Source of the DNA: Lentimicrobiaceae bacterium
GTDB lineage: Bacteria > Bacteroidota > Bacteroidia > Bacteroidales > Lentimicrobiaceae
NCBI GenBank assembly: GCA_028697695.1
Contig: JAQVEI010000214.1
Coordinates: 1-5,095, forward strand
Direction of reading: 5' to 3'
Length of the DNA stretch: 5,095 nucleotides
Of the stretch, positions 1 to 5,095 are shown piece by piece (position 1 is the stretch's first letter; each line of letters begins with the position of its first letter). The translations under genes and the position numbers were made by a program. Under the pieces are notes generated by a model. It was not told the origin of the DNA and did not search any database. It saw nothing but the letters and a program-made list of their open reading frames with translations.

Positions 1-398
1 GTCCAGACAACACTTGTTTGTCCAATCGGATAACTGGTTGGTGCATTATTGGTCACGGCTGCTACAGAACAATTATCCATTGCTGAAGGTACTCCCAAAT
101 CAACATTCGTCGCATAAATAGAACCTTGATCTGTGGGAACCGTAATATTTGCAGGACAAATAATTGTGGGAGCGGTTTCGTCATTTACAATAACATTTTG
201 TGTAGCTGTGCTGCTGTTGCCGTTACCATCATTAAATGTCCAGGTTACCAAATAAGTACCTTGCTCATTGTAGGTGAGCGGGTCGGTGGTGGTTCCGGTA
301 ACGGTGCCGACGCAGTTGTCCTCGGCCGTGGGAGCTGTCAGTGTTATACTGCATTCAGTGGTAACATCAGCAAGTGCCGGGGCAACCGGGGCGGTTAC
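1..398 (-). repeat. One complete and one partial HYR domain (residues 1235-1366)
   Basis: The first HYR-like unit (about 1235-1306) contains TTEC (C1250), AEDNC (C1263), the YNEQGTYLVTWTFNDGNGN core and a closing QNVIVND. The second begins with ETAPTIICPANI (C1315), continues through AMDNC (C1344) and is cut inside the SYPIGQTSVVWT strand. Paired cysteines, the 'xDNC' turn and the 'G x T x V x W T' strand are typical of HYR domains, an immunoglobulin-like fold common in Bacteroidetes extracellular proteins. More repeats and the C-terminal sorting domain are expected to the left. Confidence 0.85.
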
Positions 399-3300
399 GT
401 CAGGAGTAGTGTTTACCTGAAAAGTATCAGAAAAACTGCAACCAGCATCATCTAATACAGTTACGGAATAAGTTCCGGTCATCAGACCGGTAACATTAAC
501 ATTGCTGCTGGTATACCCGTTTGGCCCGGACCAGGCAACCACATATGGAGTCGTTCCTCCGGAGATTGTTAACTGAATTACCCCATCATTGGCATCTGGA
601 CAAGTAATATGTGTCACAACACTTTCTACCAATAAGGCTGCTGGTTCTGTTATTTGCAGGCTACCAGATAAGGGGGCACAGCCAATACTGCTCTCGCTCA
701 CTGTCCAGGTATAGGTTCCCGCAGTAATATTTGTAAAGACACCATTTTCAATCTGACTTACTCCGTTAAAAGTGTAGGTTAATGGTGCATGTCCTCCCAC
801 CGGAGTTAGGGTTACAGTGCTATAACCTCCATAACAGGCAATGGGGGTATATGTAACAGAAACACTTTCAAGAGTACAGCAATTTCCGGCAAGCAAAATG
901 GTAGCCGAAGCATCAGGAGCAATAACGGCAAGGTCTCCAATACCATCATTGTCTGTATCGGCATAAGCAGTTGCACTGGCAACATTTGTATAAGCACCAG
1001 CCAGAATATTTCCATTGGTTATTGAATAGGTGGCAGTATATGTCCAGCTTTCCCCTGCATCAAGTATTCCATTTGAGTTGGTGTCTCCTGTGGTATAATC
1101 AGGCCCTGTAGTTGCAGTTGGATCGGTAACCTGAGGCGAGTATAAATTAACCTCCCCGCCGTTTGTCAAAGTAATTGTATAATTTACCACATCACCCTGA
1201 TAGCAGAAAAACTGGCTTGAAGCCACTTTAGAAAGCGATAGGTTTGCCCATTGAGCATACAATACGTTGGGCAGAGCAGGACTATTGTTAACGATAATAT
1301 TTTCGCCGGCAGCAAATGTAACACCAGAGCCATCGGCCACAGTATTCCAACCAACAAAAGTGTAGCCTGAACGGGTATAAGTATTTGAAGGCAAAGTACT
1401 GTGGGTAATATTGTTGTCTAATTCAAGTACAATATCGTCACCATTCCCGCCATTAGCAGAGTAAGTTAACTGGGTTTTTTGTATTACATCATTCCATTGA
1501 GCAGTAAAAAACATGTTCCCGGTAATTGTATGATTTCGATTGGGATATGCTTTAACGCCATTTTGGTCGATCCATCCTATAAATACTTTACCTGCAGGTG
1601 GAACCACATCTGCCGGCAGGTGAGCTACACCAACGCCTGCACCAAGATGATAAATGTTATTATCAACAGGAGTGGTACCTGTGGCACCATTTAATGAATA
1701 AGTTACGCTATAAGTGTATTCTCTCCAAACTGGAAAGAGTTCAAATTGAAAATAAACCGGCATATCAAAATCGTAGGCTACAAACAGGTCTCCAACATAC
1801 CAATACCATCCGACAAAATCTGTTGCATCGAGGCCTACAGGAATCTCATGGGTTAGGTCATTAATATCTACTGTAGAGCCATATGGAACATGTATTTGTA
1901 AGGTATCACTGGTGCTGCCCGGATTTTGTAATATCTGATGGTTAATGATAGCGAAAACGGGCGTATTCCATTTAGCATACAATGCCATATTATGCGCTGG
2001 CATAATTTGACCGGCAAAATTAAATTTGGTTTCGTCAGTCATTACCGGAGAGGTATACCAACCGCCAAAAGAATAGGTGATACCATCAGCCACCCGGGTT
2101 GTGGTACCTTCAATATACCCCGGAAGTGCCTGATTTGCTATACTTGCTTCAAAAGGAATACTTGTCGAAATTACGGGTGAACCCCCATCCATGGTATTAA
2201 AAGAGATATTGTAATTGTTTCGCGTATAATAAATAGTACCATCACGTAGAGGTGTGCCCTGGTTCAGGGGTTCCCAATAGCTTAACGGCGTGACGGTAAA
2301 TCCTGGAATGGCGATACCATCTTCGATAGAAAAATTAAAACCTGAACCGGAAGCATAAAAAATGTAATCCTCATGAATTGGGATATTTGTTTGATATTCC
2401 TTATAATGAATGGTCCATGCAACATTTCCTGAATACAAACCAGAAACTGTAAGATTTGAATTCGGCATATCCGGTGCCTCGGAATAAGAGGTGGTGCTGT
2501 TGCGTGAGATAAGCCAACGGTATCCGGGGTTGGCATTAACAGCAGCATCATACCAGGGTCTTGTACTTTGTCCATACTTTACGGAGGATGTGCTAATAAC
2601 CAACCACTGGTTGTTTGGCTTGTATTCCATTTTAAAGGTCCATACATTGCGATCATAATACACATTCTTAAGGGTGCTGCCATCACCTTTTACTATAACG
2701 TTATTGATGGGTGCATTTGTTTTGGTGCTATTCAGGGTAAAACCAGTATAGCTTGTTGCATTATATGTTGCGGCACTCCCGGTTAATGCGGTTCTGGTGA
2801 CGGATTCAACATAGGTATAATCATCATCCTCGGCATTTTGCTGCCAATACACAACGGTATAATTTACGGCTACGGGATTCCAAACGGCATATAAAGTTTT
2901 GGCGGCCGTGATGGGGGTTGAAAAATTAAAAGCACTACCACCTATGGTTTCAGACCAGTGGGAGAAGCTGAAGCCCACTTTGGTGGGATTGCCCGGCTGG
3001 CTGGCATTTTGCCCGTTAACAACATACTCCGGCATTAGAGCAGAACCTCCCTGTGTATTAAATGTCACCACCCATCTATCGGTTAAAACGGCGTAAAGGG
3101 TCGTATTGGAAGTTATAGGAGTGGAGAAATTAAAAGCAGTCCCGTCAACATTTAATGACCAATGAGAAAACACCTTACCCGGTACATTAACCACCAGGGG
3201 AATTCCTGCAGCCGAAGTGGTGGTTGCCGGTGCCACTACATCCTTGGTGGCAACCAGTTCGCCATTGTAATTAAAGAAAACATGCCATACAGTTTCAAAT

Positions 3301-4100
3301 ACAGCGTTAACGGTATAAGTTTGGGTAGTAGAGACGGATATTGCCTGATGAAATGTCAAAGGCGTGGTGAAGCCCTGAATATACCAACCGGTAAATCTTT
3401 TACCGGCAGAAGCCACTGGCATTTCAGGTTCAAGCAGCGATTCGCCGTTCAATACAATCTGAGTTTCCTGAAGGGTACCATCAACCATAAAATTATAGGT
3501 AGCAGTCGGGGTAACACCCACCACATACACCGAGAAATGCGCCGTATTAAACCGGATTTCATTAGAATTTACATGCGCATGCTGCAAGGTAGCCGCATTA
3601 TTGTCAACTTTAACAGCAGGATATTTTTTTGAAAATGAAAAATCATCCATTGCCGGATTGGCTTTTTCGGCATGCATTACTACCAATGAACCCTCTACGG
3701 GGGATTCAATACCGGAGAAGGTTACCGTAACTTCTCCCGACGGCTGAATTTCCTCGCCTGCCAGGTTATACAGGGTAATGTCATAAAATGATGCCTGTTT
3801 TAAAGTAATGCCACTGTTCCTTTTTAAAGAACGTATGTAAACTTGTTCTTCAGAATCAGACAACAATCTGACCTTCAGCTGAGTACCTTCAGGCAAAACG
3901 CCTGCAGCACCGTGTACCTTAACAGTAACATCATTGACTTTCGATGCTAATGTCAGAGCTTTTGACGTGGTACCAGTTTCAGCTACCGGAGTATAATCAC
4001 CCCGAAATGAAGGTTGTGCCTTTACTCCCGTTAAAAACAAGAGGCAAAATGCAAGCATTGTAAAATACCTGACAACTTTGGTGGATGTAATGATTTCCAT
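1..4100 (-). CDS. Large modular exported adhesin-like protein (InlB-type repeats, DUF7507-like, SprB and HYR repeats), 3' end outside window
   Basis: The frame is open for 1366 codons from the ATG at 4100-4098 to the left edge. An in-frame TAA at 4145-4143 limits any longer start to a GTG at 4139, and the ATG gives the better signal peptide (K8 and R11, then a hydrophobic core, cleavage after VKA at residue 28). No Shine-Dalgarno is visible, as is usual in Bacteroidetes. Domains in order are a beta-rich cap (29-195), InlB-like B-repeats and related modules (197-951) with recurring GW/HW and LYAxW motifs, a DUF7507/DUF11-like domain (954-1068), two SprB-type repeats (1077-1230) and HYR domains (1235 to the edge). 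Known families of this kind build extracellular stalks for adhesion, gliding or matrix binding. I infer a surface or secreted adhesin, probably exported by Sec and then type IX secretion, whose sorting domain would be off the window. The ligand is unknown. No catalytic domain is visible. There is no frameshift. Confidence 0.93.
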   Translation of the reverse strand, partial: MEIITSTKVVRYFTMLAFCLLFLTGVKAQPSFRGDYTPVAETGTTSKALTLASKVNDVTVKVHGAAGVLPEGTQLKVRLLSDSEEQVYIRSLKRNSGITLKQASFYDITLYNLAGEEIQPSGEVTVTFSGIESPVEGSLVVMHAEKANPAMDDFSFSKKYPAVKVDNNAATLQHAHVNSNEIRFNTAHFSVYVVGVTPTATYNFMVDGTLQETQIVLNGESLLEPEMPVASAGKRFTGWYIQGFTTPLTFHQAISVSTTQTYTVNAVFETVWHVFFNYNGELVATKDVVAPATTTSAAGIPLVVNVPGKVFSHWSLNVDGTAFNFSTPITSNTTLYAVLTDRWVVTFNTQGGSALMPEYVVNGQNASQPGNPTKVGFSFSHWSETIGGSAFNFSTPITAAKTLYAVWNPVAVNYTVVYWQQNAEDDDYTYVESVTRTALTGSAATYNATSYTGFTLNSTKTNAPINNVIVKGDGSTLKNVYYDRNVWTFKMEYKPNNQWLVISTSSVKYGQSTRPWYDAAVNANPGYRWLISRNSTTSYSEAPDMPNSNLTVSGLYSGNVAWTIHYKEYQTNIPIHEDYIFYASGSGFNFSIEDGIAIPGFTVTPLSYWEPLNQGTPLRDGTIYYTRNNYNISFNTMDGGSPVISTSIPFEASIANQALPGYIEGTTTRVADGITYSFGGWYTSPVMTDETKFNFAGQIMPAHNMALYAKWNTPVFAIINHQILQNPGSTSDTLQIHVPYGSTVDINDLTHEIPVGLDATDFVGWYWYVGDLFVAYDFDMPVYFQFELFPVWREYTYSVTYSLNGATGTTPVDNNIYHLGAGVGVAHLPADVVPPAGKVFIGWIDQNGVKAYPNRNHTITGNMFFTAQWNDVIQKTQLTYSANGGNGDDIVLELDNNITHSTLPSNTYTRSGYTFVGWNTVADGSGVTFAAGENIIVNNSPALPNVLYAQWANLSLSKVASSQFFCYQGDVVNYTITLTNGGEVNLYSPQVTDPTATTGPDYTTGDTNSNGILDAGESWTYTATYSITNGNILAGAYTNVASATAYADTDNDGIGDLAVIAPDASATILLAGNCCTLESVSVTYTPIACYGGYSTVTLTPVGGHAPLTYTFNGVSQIENGVFTNITAGTYTWTVSESSIGCAPLSGSLQITEPAALLVESVVTHITCPDANDGVIQLTISGGTTPYVVAWSGPNGYTSSNVNVTGLMTGTYSVTVLDDAGCSFSDTFQVNTTPDVTAPVAPALADVTTECSITLTAPTAEDNCVGTVTGTTTDPLTYNEQGTYLVTWTFNDGNGNSSTATQNVIVNDETAPTIICPANITVPTDQGSIYATNVDLGVPSAMDNCSVAAVTNNAPTSYPIGQTSVVW
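411..872 (-). repeat. Two SprB-type repeats (residues 1077-1230)
   Basis: The two units are about 1077-1156 and 1157-1230. Each has an early cysteine (IACYGGYST, C1089; ITCPDANDG, C1167), a central GG(H/T)xPxxxxW/F segment, a GTYxxTVxxxxxGC stretch (C1141 and C1221) and an exit strand (LQITEP; DTFQVN). This is the signature of the SprB repeat first known from the Flavobacterium johnsoniae gliding adhesin SprB and widespread in type IX-secreted proteins. Each unit has one cysteine pair that could form a disulfide. Membership in the repeat family does not by itself imply gliding. Confidence 0.82.
897..1241 (-). other. DUF7507/DUF11-like extracellular beta domain (residues 954-1068) with EF-hand-type loop
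   Basis: The segment reads LSLSKVASS, then a GDVVNYTITLTNGG strand pair, a VTDP turn, a Ca-loop-like DTNSNGILDAGE (1006-1017), WTYTATYSIT, and YTNVASATA. This order (GDxVxYTxxxTNxG, TDP, D-x-N-x-N-G-x-L-x-x-G-E, WTYTA, NxAxA) is characteristic of DUF7507 and the related DUF11 domains found in large bacterial surface proteins. The loop has acidic or polar residues at positions 1, 3, 5 and 12 of a 12-residue EF-hand loop, so calcium binding is plausible but inferred. A second DTDNDG run begins at residue 1048. Confidence 0.75.
1248..3512 (-). repeat. Tract of InlB/Listeria-Bacteroides-type B-repeats and related modules (residues 197-951)
   Basis: About nine beta-modules can be delimited: 197-270 (FTGWY at 236-240), 271-341 and 342-408 (both with FSHWS and AFNFSTPIT), 410-487 (YTVVYWQQN start, VYYDR end), 488-629 (less typical), 630-712 (SFNTMDGGS start, LYAKW end), 713-794 (FVGWYWY), 795-870 (FIGW, AQW end) and 871-951 (YSANGG start, YTFVGWNT, LYAQW end). 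The pattern 'strand, GG, x, FxGW, LYAxW' is that of the Listeria-Bacteroides repeat (Flg_new / InlB B-repeat), a ubiquitin-like beta fold used as an extracellular spacer or protein-contact unit. The 410-487 module resembles the YWQQ...GDGSTxxxVYYDR module that often accompanies these repeats. Boundaries are by eye and may be off by several residues. Confidence 0.82.
3516..4016 (-). other. N-terminal beta-rich cap domain (residues 29-195)
   Basis: This segment carries LPEG at 69-72, a YNLAGEEIQP stretch at 111-120, a VVMH strand at 140-143 and a closing HFSVYVVG at 188-195. From memory, the same sequence of signatures (LPEGT, then a D-I-x-x-Y/F-x-x-x-G-x-E-I-Q-P segment, then xFSxYxV) opens many large surface proteins of gut Firmicutes that carry InlB-type repeats. 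I do not have a family name for it. It lies directly before the first B-repeat and could be a cap or a ligand-binding head. Confidence 0.5.
4017..4100 (-). other. Sec signal peptide of the adhesin-like protein
   Basis: Residues 1-28 comprise an n-region with K8 and R11, a hydrophobic core (residues 13-24, including LAFCLLFLTG) and the signal peptidase I site VKA before Q29. C19 sits inside the core with F at -1, which does not fit a lipobox, so the protein should not be a lipoprotein. Starting at M15 instead would remove the positive n-region, so M1 is favoured. Confidence 0.85.
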
Positions 4101-4293
4101 AATAATATGATTTATAATACCGTTTCTTTTGTTAGCCACGTTTTACTGCCTGGCAGCAGGTGTTTTGTTTTTTGTGGCTTAAGCCAAATCAAATCCCCCC
4201 GAATTTGATGATAATTATATGGATTAGAGCCTTTTAGTTTTATAAAAAAAGTTCTGTGTATTTCAACGGGCCTTTTTCTGGAACTTCACGCAA
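4101..4293 (-). other. Presumed 5' leader of the adhesin gene
   Basis: This stretch lies between the promoter and the ATG and holds no gene. It includes a GGGGGG run (4200-4195 on the minus strand), the palindrome at 4175-4186, and the complementary pair AGCCAC (4179-4174) and GTGGCT (4139-4134), which encloses a small CTGC/GCAG stem. The bases just before the ATG are A/T-rich without a Shine-Dalgarno. No known riboswitch is recognised. Confidence 0.4.
4175..4186. repeat. Perfect 12-bp palindrome TGGCTTAAGCCA in the adhesin leader
   Basis: TGGCTT at 4175-4180 is followed directly by its reverse complement AAGCCA at 4181-4186. It could be a dimeric regulator site or part of a leader RNA structure. 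Its right half also takes part in the AGCCAC/GTGGCT pairing, so two alternative folds are possible. Confidence 0.4.
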
Positions 4294-4325
4294 CAAAACT
4301 ATATTCAAATACAAGTGAAGGCAAT
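4294..4325 (-). promoter_or_regulatory. Candidate Bacteroidetes-type promoter for the adhesin gene
   Basis: Read on the minus strand, TAGTTTTG (4301-4294) matches the Bacteroidetes -7 consensus TAnnTTTG exactly. ATTG (4325-4322) is a one-mismatch fit to the -33 TTTG element, with 20 nt between the two. The transcript would start near 4287 and give a leader of about 190 nt before the ATG. This is a consensus match only. Confidence 0.5.
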
Positions 4326-4456
4326 ACGTTAATATACCCCTTTTTATCCGGGGCTTATTTTTTACTATGGGTATAAATACTTATTGATTTTTTCGAAATA
4401 TCATTTTCCCGCTTAATTTCAATTTTAATGGAGCTAAGAATTGTTATGCACAACAG

Positions 4457-4495
4457 ATCCTTTCGCATATAATAAGGCACATTAAATGAAAGGAT
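4457..4495. repeat. Inverted repeat, 8-bp arms, 23-nt spacer
   Basis: ATCCTTTC at 4457-4464 is the exact reverse complement of GAAAGGAT at 4488-4495. No T-tract follows on either strand, so it does not look like an intrinsic terminator. Its role is unknown. Confidence 0.45.
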
Positions 4496-4527
4496 TGAAT
4501 AGCATAAGGATGCATGCTTTATGACAA

Positions 4528-4600
4528 AGTCAAGCATAATATAAGGAGATAAAGACATGAAAACAGATCAACTTTAGGGAATAGTCAAGCCGCATAATAT
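4528..4600. repeat. Imperfect direct repeat AGTCAAG-(CCG)-CATAATAT
   Basis: AGTCAAGCATAATAT at 4528-4542 recurs at 4583-4600 with CCG inserted after AGTCAAG. The copies start 55 nt apart. The second copy runs into the 14-bp palindrome. This could be paired protein-binding sites or a small local duplication. Confidence 0.45.
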
Positions 4601-4605
4601 TATGC
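4592..4605. repeat. Perfect 14-bp palindrome GCATAATATTATGC
   Basis: The two 7-nt halves GCATAAT and ATTATGC are exact reverse complements with no spacer. The pentamer GCCGC occurs at 4589-4593 and again at 4604-4608, overlapping each end in direct orientation. An operator-like dimer site is the simplest reading. No adjacent regulator gene is in the window. Confidence 0.5.
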
Positions 4606-4767
4606 CGCCTGCACAGCAAGGAATGTGTGGATATATATTTCTACCACATGTATGGCAACAGTGTGGGGTTGAAAGTCCGGCTCTGGCCAATAAACTATTG
4701 CAAGCAGCTTAATGGATGGGCAGTTTACGAGTTTACCTAAGGGTTATTTTAAAACCTGATGTGATGT

Positions 4768-5095
4768 TTAGACCATCATTAGCACATTGATTTCATTCTG
4801 ATCAAGCATGCGCCATTTTCCACGGGGTAAATCTTTTTTGGTAAGATTGGCAAACCCAACCCGGTCGAGTTTAACCACTTCATAATCGAGGGCTTCAAAG
4901 AGTCGCCGAACAATCCTGTTGCGTCCTGAATGAATAACCACCCCAATATTTTTCCTATCATCACCCTGGCCTGTATAGGCAATCTCATCTACGGCCATCA
5001 TACCGTCTTCAAGTTCAATTCCTTTGTTAAGTCGTTCCAGGTCAGCTTTGGCCAGGGCCTTGTCGAGTTCTACATGATAAACCTTGCGAACACGG
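4768..5095 (-). CDS. rluB: rRNA pseudouridine synthase, RluB/RsuA family, C-terminal part (5' end outside window)
   Basis: Reading from 5094, 108 codons precede the TAA at 4770-4768. The family isomerises a specific uridine to pseudouridine in rRNA (RluB acts on 23S, RsuA on 16S). Visible signatures are KVYHVELDKAL near the window edge, the block GVVIHSGRNRIVRRLFEALD with the conserved GRNR(I/Q)VRR motif, then EVVKLDRVGFANLTKKDLPRGKWRML, the usual C-terminal strand and LPRGKWR signature. The S4 domain and the GRLD motif with the catalytic aspartate lie upstream, outside the window, so intactness cannot be judged. The choice of RluB over RsuA, RluE or RluF rests on the C-terminal motif and on RluB-like proteins being the usual Bacteroidetes member. 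It ends 667 nt before the adhesin start and is probably a separate transcription unit. Confidence 0.9.
   Translation of the reverse strand, partial: RVRKVYHVELDKALAKADLERLNKGIELEDGMMAVDEIAYTGQGDDRKNIGVVIHSGRNRIVRRLFEALDYEVVKLDRVGFANLTKKDLPRGKWRMLDQNEINVLMMV

Larger units (their letters stand above)
4326..4767. other. Intergenic region without a supportable gene
   Basis: No reading frame here has family signatures. The frame at 4355-4558 (minus, 67 codons) is AT-rich with lysine and isoleucine runs and no recognisable domain, so I leave it out. The left part (4326-4440) is AT-rich. The middle (4440-4610) is dense in short repeats, listed separately. The right part (4610-4767) is more GC-rich and shows only weak inverted repeats, such as TGTGG (4626-4630) with CCACA (4644-4648). 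I see no strong terminator after the pseudouridine synthase stop. Confidence 0.5.

Noticed and set aside
126..455. Plus-strand open frame of 109 codons
   Set aside because: It lies wholly inside the adhesin gene, opposite strongly recognisable HYR and SprB sequence, and has no domain of its own.
3162..3632. Plus-strand open frame of 156 codons
   Set aside because: It is antisense to the first B-repeats and part of the cap domain. Its composition reflects the opposite strand and no family signature is visible.
4041..4055. Possible lipobox around C19 of the adhesin signal peptide
   Set aside because: The -1 residue is F, which lipoboxes do not allow, and the cysteine is in the hydrophobic core with a good signal peptidase I site at VKA further on.
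4337..4363. CCCC...GGGG stem with a following T-run on the plus strand (terminator-like)
   Set aside because: The stem is only four base pairs and no plus-strand gene lies upstream. On the minus strand, where the genes are, no T-tract follows.
4355..4558. Minus-strand open frame of 67 codons between the two genes
   Set aside because: It has AT-driven residue content, no Shine-Dalgarno and no known motif, and it runs through the repeat cluster. It is more likely chance than a gene.
4669..4690. GAAAGTCCGG, resembling the conserved start of RNase P RNA
   Set aside because: Only about ten bases match, the other conserved segments are missing, and there is no room for a roughly 350-nt RNA before the pseudouridine synthase gene.
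4741..4757. GGGTTATTTTAAAACCT as a terminator for the pseudouridine synthase gene
   Set aside because: The inverted repeat is imperfect and A/T-dominated, with no T-run after it on the minus strand.

Overview
This window looks like a fragment of a Bacteroidetes genome, probably from the Bacteroidales/Marinilabiliales side, although the lineage is inference. The evidence is a large exported protein with SprB-type and HYR repeats, a DUF7507-like domain with a calcium-loop motif, a TAnnTTTG-type -7 promoter element, and an RNA pseudouridine synthase tail of the Bacteroidetes kind. Both genes lie on the minus strand and both are cut by the window edges.

Positions 1-4100 are one uninterrupted minus-strand reading frame of 1366 codons, read line by line with no stop or frameshift. 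It starts at an ATG at 4100-4098 and runs off the left edge without a stop. The order of parts is: signal peptide (residues 1-28), an N-terminal beta-rich cap domain (29-195), a long tract of InlB/Listeria-Bacteroides-type B-repeats and related modules (197-951), a DUF7507/DUF11-like domain with an EF-hand-type loop (954-1068), two SprB-type repeats (1077-1230), and one and a half HYR domains (1235-1366). It is almost certainly a surface or secreted adhesin-like stalk protein. Its C-terminal end, where a type IX secretion sorting domain would be expected, lies outside the window. The plus strand across this gene carries only shadow frames.

Positions 4101-4767 hold no gene I can support. The part nearest the adhesin (about 4101-4330) carries a credible Bacteroidetes promoter and a leader of about 190 nt with some pairing potential. 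The part from about 4440 to 4610 is rich in small inverted and direct repeats, including a perfect 14-bp palindrome and five copies of the hexamer GCATAA/TTATGC. The part from 4610 to 4767 is more GC-rich and remains unexplained.

Positions 4768-5094 encode the C-terminal 108 residues of an RluB/RsuA-family 23S/16S rRNA pseudouridine synthase, a housekeeping gene read toward the adhesin. The 667-nt gap and the separate promoter suggest that the two genes are transcribed independently and have no functional link. I saw no tRNA, rRNA, CRISPR array, insertion sequence or phage gene.
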